A stretch of 64,000 bases of DNA. It comes from Chromatocurvus halotolerans (GTDB lineage Bacteria; Pseudomonadota; Gammaproteobacteria; Pseudomonadales; Halieaceae). Both the position numbers and the translations under genes were made by a program. The stretch lies in assembly GCF_004340525.1 (NCBI RefSeq), contig NZ_SLWX01000003.1, positions 186,001-250,000 of the forward strand, written 5' to 3'. Each line of letters begins with the position of its first letter. The first letter of the stretch is position 1. The notes below the pieces were generated by a model. It was not told the DNA's origin. It saw only the letters and a list, made by a program, of their open reading frames with translations, and made no database searches. Shown piece after piece: positions 61,005-64,000 of the stretch.

Positions 61005-62182
61005 TGCGTACAGAGGTGAGTGCCGGGGAGGGTTCCTCAGAAACGACGCAGCAAAGGTTACGCGGCATGGGGGAATGGATGCTCACCTGGCGTGATCGCC
61101 TTCTGGGCAGTCCGCGGTTCCAGCGCGCCGCGGCACGTTTTCCGCTGACGCGCCCCCTGGCGCGGCGTCGGGCCCGGACCCTGTTCGACGTAAGCGCCGG
61201 TTTCGTTTATTCACAGATTCTCTTCGCCTGCGTACGGTCGCGTCTGCTCGAGACGCTTGCTGACGGACCGCGCAGCGTTGCCAGCATAGCGCGTGCCATC
61301 GATCTGCCGGAGTCCGCTGCCCTGACCCTGCTGCGGGCGGCGGCGTCCCTGCGACTGGTGCAGCCCGCTGGCGACGACTACCGCCTCGGCGATCTCGGCG
61401 CCGTCATGCTCGGCAATCCCTCCATCGCGGCCATGGTGAACCATCACGAGCGGCTGTATGCCGACCTCACGGATCCGCTGGCTCTGCTGGCGAACCCCGG
61501 AGAAACCCGATTGGCGGCCTACTGGCCGTATGCCGGCAATGAGAATCGCGGCGGCATCGGCGGCGATGAGGTCGCTGCCTACAGCGAGCTGATGGCGGCC
61601 TCTCAGGCCATGCTGTCCAGCGACATTCTCGATGCGGTAAGCATGAAGTCCGCGACCCGTCTGCTGGACGTTGCCGGGGGTGAGGGTGTGTTCCTCGCCG
61701 CCGCACTCAGCCGCTGGCCGCACCTTCAGGGCACCGTGATGGATCTGCCGGCGGTTGCGGAGCGCGCCGCGACCCGGCTGGCTGACGCTGCCGTGGCGGC
61801 GCGAGCCACGGCAGCGTCCGTCGATATGTTTGCCGATGCCTGGCCGCCAGGTGCCGACCTGATTTCCTTCGTTCGCGTTCTCCACGATCACGACGACGGG
61901 CCGGTGCGGGAACTTTTGTCGCGCGCACATGCGGCGCTGGGTCCCGGTGGTCGGGTCATGATTGCCGAGCCCATGGCGCAGACGCCGGGCGCAGAGCCGG
62001 TGGGTGACGGCTACTTCGGATTCTACCTGCTGGCCATGGGCAGCGGTCGTCCGCGCAGCGCCCAGGAACTCTCCGCGATGCTGAGAGACGCGGGATTCCA
62101 GGGCGTCCGTGAGCTCAAGACATCACAGCCGATGCTGGTGCGGGTGCTGGTTGCAGAAATTGGTGCTGATGTTGTTAATTAA
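61004..62182 (+). CDS. crtF: Hydroxyneurosporene/demethylspheroidene O-methyltransferase CrtF
   Basis: CrtF methylates the 1-hydroxy group of acyclic carotenoids using SAM, giving the methoxy groups of spheroidene and spirilloxanthin. The 392-residue class I O-methyltransferase has a winged-helix dimerisation domain (SVASIARAIDLPESAALTLL), the SAM motif LLDVAGGEGVFLAAAL (near residue 215), and FVRVLHDHDDGPVRELL with the catalytic His. ATG 61004 overlaps the crtE stop; M22 (MGEWML) is an alternative. The left bchC PpsR box overlaps its last codons. Confidence 0.94.
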   Translation: MRTEVSAGEGSSETTQQRLRGMGEWMLTWRDRLLGSPRFQRAAARFPLTRPLARRRARTLFDVSAGFVYSQILFACVRSRLLETLADGPRSVASIARAIDLPESAALTLLRAAASLRLVQPAGDDYRLGDLGAVMLGNPSIAAMVNHHERLYADLTDPLALLANPGETRLAAYWPYAGNENRGGIGGDEVAAYSELMAASQAMLSSDILDAVSMKSATRLLDVAGGEGVFLAAALSRWPHLQGTVMDLPAVAERAATRLADAAVAARATAASVDMFADAWPPGADLISFVRVLHDHDDGPVRELLSRAHAALGPGGRVMIAEPMAQTPGAEPVGDGYFGFYLLAMGSGRPRSAQELSAMLRDAGFQGVRELKTSQPMLVRVLVAEIGADVVN

Positions 62183-62216
62183 ACTTGACATCTCAGAATG
62201 TAAACTTAAACTGACA
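62173..62216. promoter_or_regulatory. Paired PpsR/CrtJ boxes upstream of bchC
   Basis: TGTTAATTAAACTTGACA (62173-62190) and TGTAAACTTAAACTGACA (62199-62216) are both perfect TGT-N12-ACA sites, again separated by 8 bases. The left box overlaps the crtF stop codon. The classical CrtJ target in Rhodobacter is the bchC promoter with the same spacing. Confidence 0.82.
62185..62212 (+). promoter_or_regulatory. Candidate bchC promoter
   Basis: TTGACA (62185-62190), a 16-base spacer and TAAACT (62207-62212) fit sigma70. The -35 lies in the left PpsR box and the -10 in the right one. Confidence 0.5.
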
Positions 62217-62281
62217 CCCATGGAAACGAGAAATCACATGGTCATTCATTCCCTGCAGCAGACACGTATCGGAGGCGCCCA

Positions 62282-63232
62282 ATGACAGATCGCGTTGCCG
62301 CCGTCGTGTTTGAGCAGCCTGGGGAACTGGCCGTACGAAGCGTGGGTCTTGCCTCACCGGGTAACAGTGATTGCGTCGTGGATGTCGAGTGGAGTGGTAT
62401 CAGCACGGGCACAGAACGACTGCTCTGGCTGGGTCGCATGCCGGCTTTCCCCGGCCTCGCCTATCCTCTGGTGCCGGGTTACGAGTCTGTCGGCCGCGTC
62501 AGCGCGGTAGGCAGCGACTGTGCCCTGCAGCTTGGCCAGCGCGTGTTCGTGCCTGGCTCACGAGGGTTCACGGACGTGCAGGGGCTTTTCGGTGGTGCTG
62601 CCCAGCGGCTGGTCGTGGATGGCGGACGTGTGACGCCACTCGCCGAGAGCCTTGGCGAGGAAGCGACCCTTCTGGCGCTCGCGGCAACAGCGTACCGCGC
62701 GGTTACCCGCGGACCTGAGGGGTCCCTGCCGGATCTGATTATCGGCCACGGCGTCCTCGGCCGACTCGCGGCGCGCACGGTTCTCGCGCTTGGCGGCGCG
62801 GCGCCGATTGTCTGGGAAAATCAGGCATCACGACGCGCTGGCGCCGAGGGCTACAGCGTCATTGACGCCGAGACCGATACGCGCAGCGACTACCGCCTGA
62901 TCTGCGACGCCAGCGGCGCGCCGGGTCTGCTCGATACGCTCGTTGCGCGACTGGCTCCCGGCGGCTGCGTCATTCTCGCAGGCTTTTACCAGGAGCCCGT
63001 GTCGTTTGCCTTCCCGCCCGCGTTCATGCGTGAAGCACAGCTTCGCATCTCGGCGGAATGGCAGCCGGCAGACCTGATCAGGGTGACCGAACTGCTCGCC
63101 AGTGGCGCTTTGTCACTCGATGGACTGATTACACATCGCTCGCCGGCGGCGAATGCCGAGCCGGCTTACGAACAGGCATTCGCGGATGCGGACTGCCTGA
63201 AAATGATTCTGGATTGGAGGTCTGCGAAATGA
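62282..63232 (+). CDS. bchC: Bacteriochlorophyllide a dehydrogenase BchC
   Basis: BchC oxidises the 3-hydroxyethyl group of bacteriochlorophyllide to the 3-acetyl group. The 316-residue medium-chain-dehydrogenase-like protein shows GISTGTERLLWLGRMPAFPG, YPLVPGYESVGRV, LPDLIIGHGVLGRLAARTVL (cofactor fold) and FADADCLKMILDW at the end, as in known BchC. GGAGG precedes ATG 62282. It overlaps bchX by 4 bases (ATGA). Its own PpsR-controlled promoter lies in the crtF-bchC gap, so it can be read from there and from crtE. Confidence 0.95.
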   Translation: MTDRVAAVVFEQPGELAVRSVGLASPGNSDCVVDVEWSGISTGTERLLWLGRMPAFPGLAYPLVPGYESVGRVSAVGSDCALQLGQRVFVPGSRGFTDVQGLFGGAAQRLVVDGGRVTPLAESLGEEATLLALAATAYRAVTRGPEGSLPDLIIGHGVLGRLAARTVLALGGAAPIVWENQASRRAGAEGYSVIDAETDTRSDYRLICDASGAPGLLDTLVARLAPGGCVILAGFYQEPVSFAFPPAFMREAQLRISAEWQPADLIRVTELLASGALSLDGLITHRSPAANAEPAYEQAFADADCLKMILDWRSAK

Positions 63233-64000
63233 CGGAAGCGTCTGTCGCTCAGTTTACGCCGGATATGGAAAAGGACGGAACCCTTGACGATACCGACATG
63301 CTTGCCAGCTCGAAAGATGGTCCTGGAACGCAGATCATCGCGATCTATGGCAAGGGTGGTATTGGCAAGAGTTTCACGCTGTCCAACCTGTCCTACATGA
63401 TGGCCCAGCAGGGCAAGAAAGTGCTGCTGATCGGCTGTGACCCGAAAAGTGACACGACCTCGCTGCTGTTCGGCGGCAAGGCCTGCCCGACAATTATCGA
63501 GACCGCCTCGCGCAAGAAGGAAGCCGGTGAGGAAGTTCGCATCGAGGATGTCTGCTTCAAGCGTGACGGCGTCTTCGCGATGGAGCTCGGCGGTCCTGAA
63601 GTCGGCCGTGGCTGCGGTGGCCGTGGCATCATCCACGGTTTTGAAACCCTGGAGAAGCTCGGCTTCCACGACTGGGACTTCGATTACGTGCTGCTCGACT
63701 TCCTGGGTGACGTGGTGTGTGGCGGCTTCGGTCTGCCCATCGCACGGGACATGTGCCAGAAGGTGATTGTGGTCGCGTCCAACGACCTACAGTCACTTTA
63801 CGTGGCCAACAACGTCTGCTCGGCGGTGGAGTACTTCCGGAAGCTGGGCGGCAACGTTGGTGTCGCCGGCATGGTGACCAACAAGGATGACGGTTCCGGT
63901 GAGGCACAGGCCTTCTGCAAGGCAGTCGGCATTCCCGAGCTCGCCAGCATTCCTGCCCACGACGACATCCGGAAAAAGAGCGCCAACTACGAGATTATCG
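63229..64000 (+). CDS. bchX: Chlorophyllide a reductase iron protein BchX (3' end beyond window)
   Basis: BchX is the nitrogenase-iron-protein-like ATPase that passes electrons to BchY-BchZ to reduce ring B of chlorophyllide a. The 257 codons visible have the P-loop IYGKGGIGKSFTLSN, the switch LIGCDPKSDTTSL, the first cluster Cys in GRGCGGRGI and the second in GDVVCGGFGLP. ATG 63229 overlaps the bchC stop, with GGAGG upstream. The frame is open at the window edge; bchY and bchZ would be expected next. Confidence 0.96.
   Translation, partial: MTEASVAQFTPDMEKDGTLDDTDMLASSKDGPGTQIIAIYGKGGIGKSFTLSNLSYMMAQQGKKVLLIGCDPKSDTTSLLFGGKACPTIIETASRKKEAGEEVRIEDVCFKRDGVFAMELGGPEVGRGCGGRGIIHGFETLEKLGFHDWDFDYVLLDFLGDVVCGGFGLPIARDMCQKVIVVASNDLQSLYVANNVCSAVEYFRKLGGNVGVAGMVTNKDDGSGEAQAFCKAVGIPELASIPAHDDIRKKSANYEII

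Overview
The window comes from a high-GC marine gammaproteobacterium that makes bacteriochlorophyll and spirilloxanthin-type carotenoids, most likely an aerobic anoxygenic phototroph of the Halieaceae (OM60/NOR5, Congregibacter/Luminiphilus-like). The evidence is the left part of a photosynthesis gene cluster at 51.8-64 kb (bchI-bchD-bchO, crtI-crtB, crtC, crtE-crtF-bchC-bchX) together with DUF885, choice-of-anchor and PEP-CTERM-like proteins. The genus is inference from gene content; no search was run.

Layout. 1-16.6 kb is chromosomal metabolism: three DUF885 paralogues (the first cut by the window edge), a two-subunit 3-oxoacid CoA-transferase, aspartate kinase, a beta-lactamase-fold serine hydrolase, egtB-egtD for ergothioneine, a PhzF-like isomerase, an SMP-30-like lipolactonase, a DUF1566 protein, a DUF6644-like/DUF6152 pair, an M19 dipeptidase and ThpR. 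16.8-19.5 kb carries an aminotransferase with an EthD protein, an alternative oxidase and a PsiE-like membrane protein.

19,861-32,758 is a 12.9-kb integrated element of lower GC, bounded by a perfect 15-bp direct repeat whose right copy is the 3' end of tRNA-Arg(CCG). It has a tyrosine integrase next to the left repeat. From the tRNA side a minus-strand module runs: AlpA-like regulator, small protein, primase-helicase, iteron/AT-rich candidate origin, terminase-small-subunit-like protein. Its cargo is a single-chain restriction-modification enzyme, a DUF3800 protein and several unknown small genes. No structural phage gene is visible, so it looks like a phage satellite (PICI-like) carrying defence cargo.

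32.9-51.6 kb returns to the chromosome: a cyclase-FHA protein, YjbQ, a choice-of-anchor A protein with a C-terminal sorting tail but no visible signal peptide, SulP transporter + universal stress protein, an operon of ABC exporter + AttH/CrtC-fold lipoprotein + rRNA methyltransferase, a collagen-like choice-of-anchor I lipoprotein, BCCT transporter + universal stress protein, an FAD oxidoreductase with a DUF3422 protein, and an alpha/beta hydrolase.

51.8-64 kb is the pigment cluster. BchI and BchD are Mg-chelatase subunits; CrtE-CrtB-CrtI make and desaturate phytoene; CrtC and CrtF hydrate and methylate the acyclic carotenoid; BchC and BchX act late in bacteriochlorophyll a synthesis. Two intergenic regions (crtC/crtE and crtF/bchC) each hold a pair of perfect TGT-N12-ACA boxes exactly 8 bp apart, the geometry known for CrtJ/PpsR, so oxygen/redox repression of these operons is predicted. 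The 590-bp bchO-crtI spacer has no credible gene and is packed with inverted repeats.
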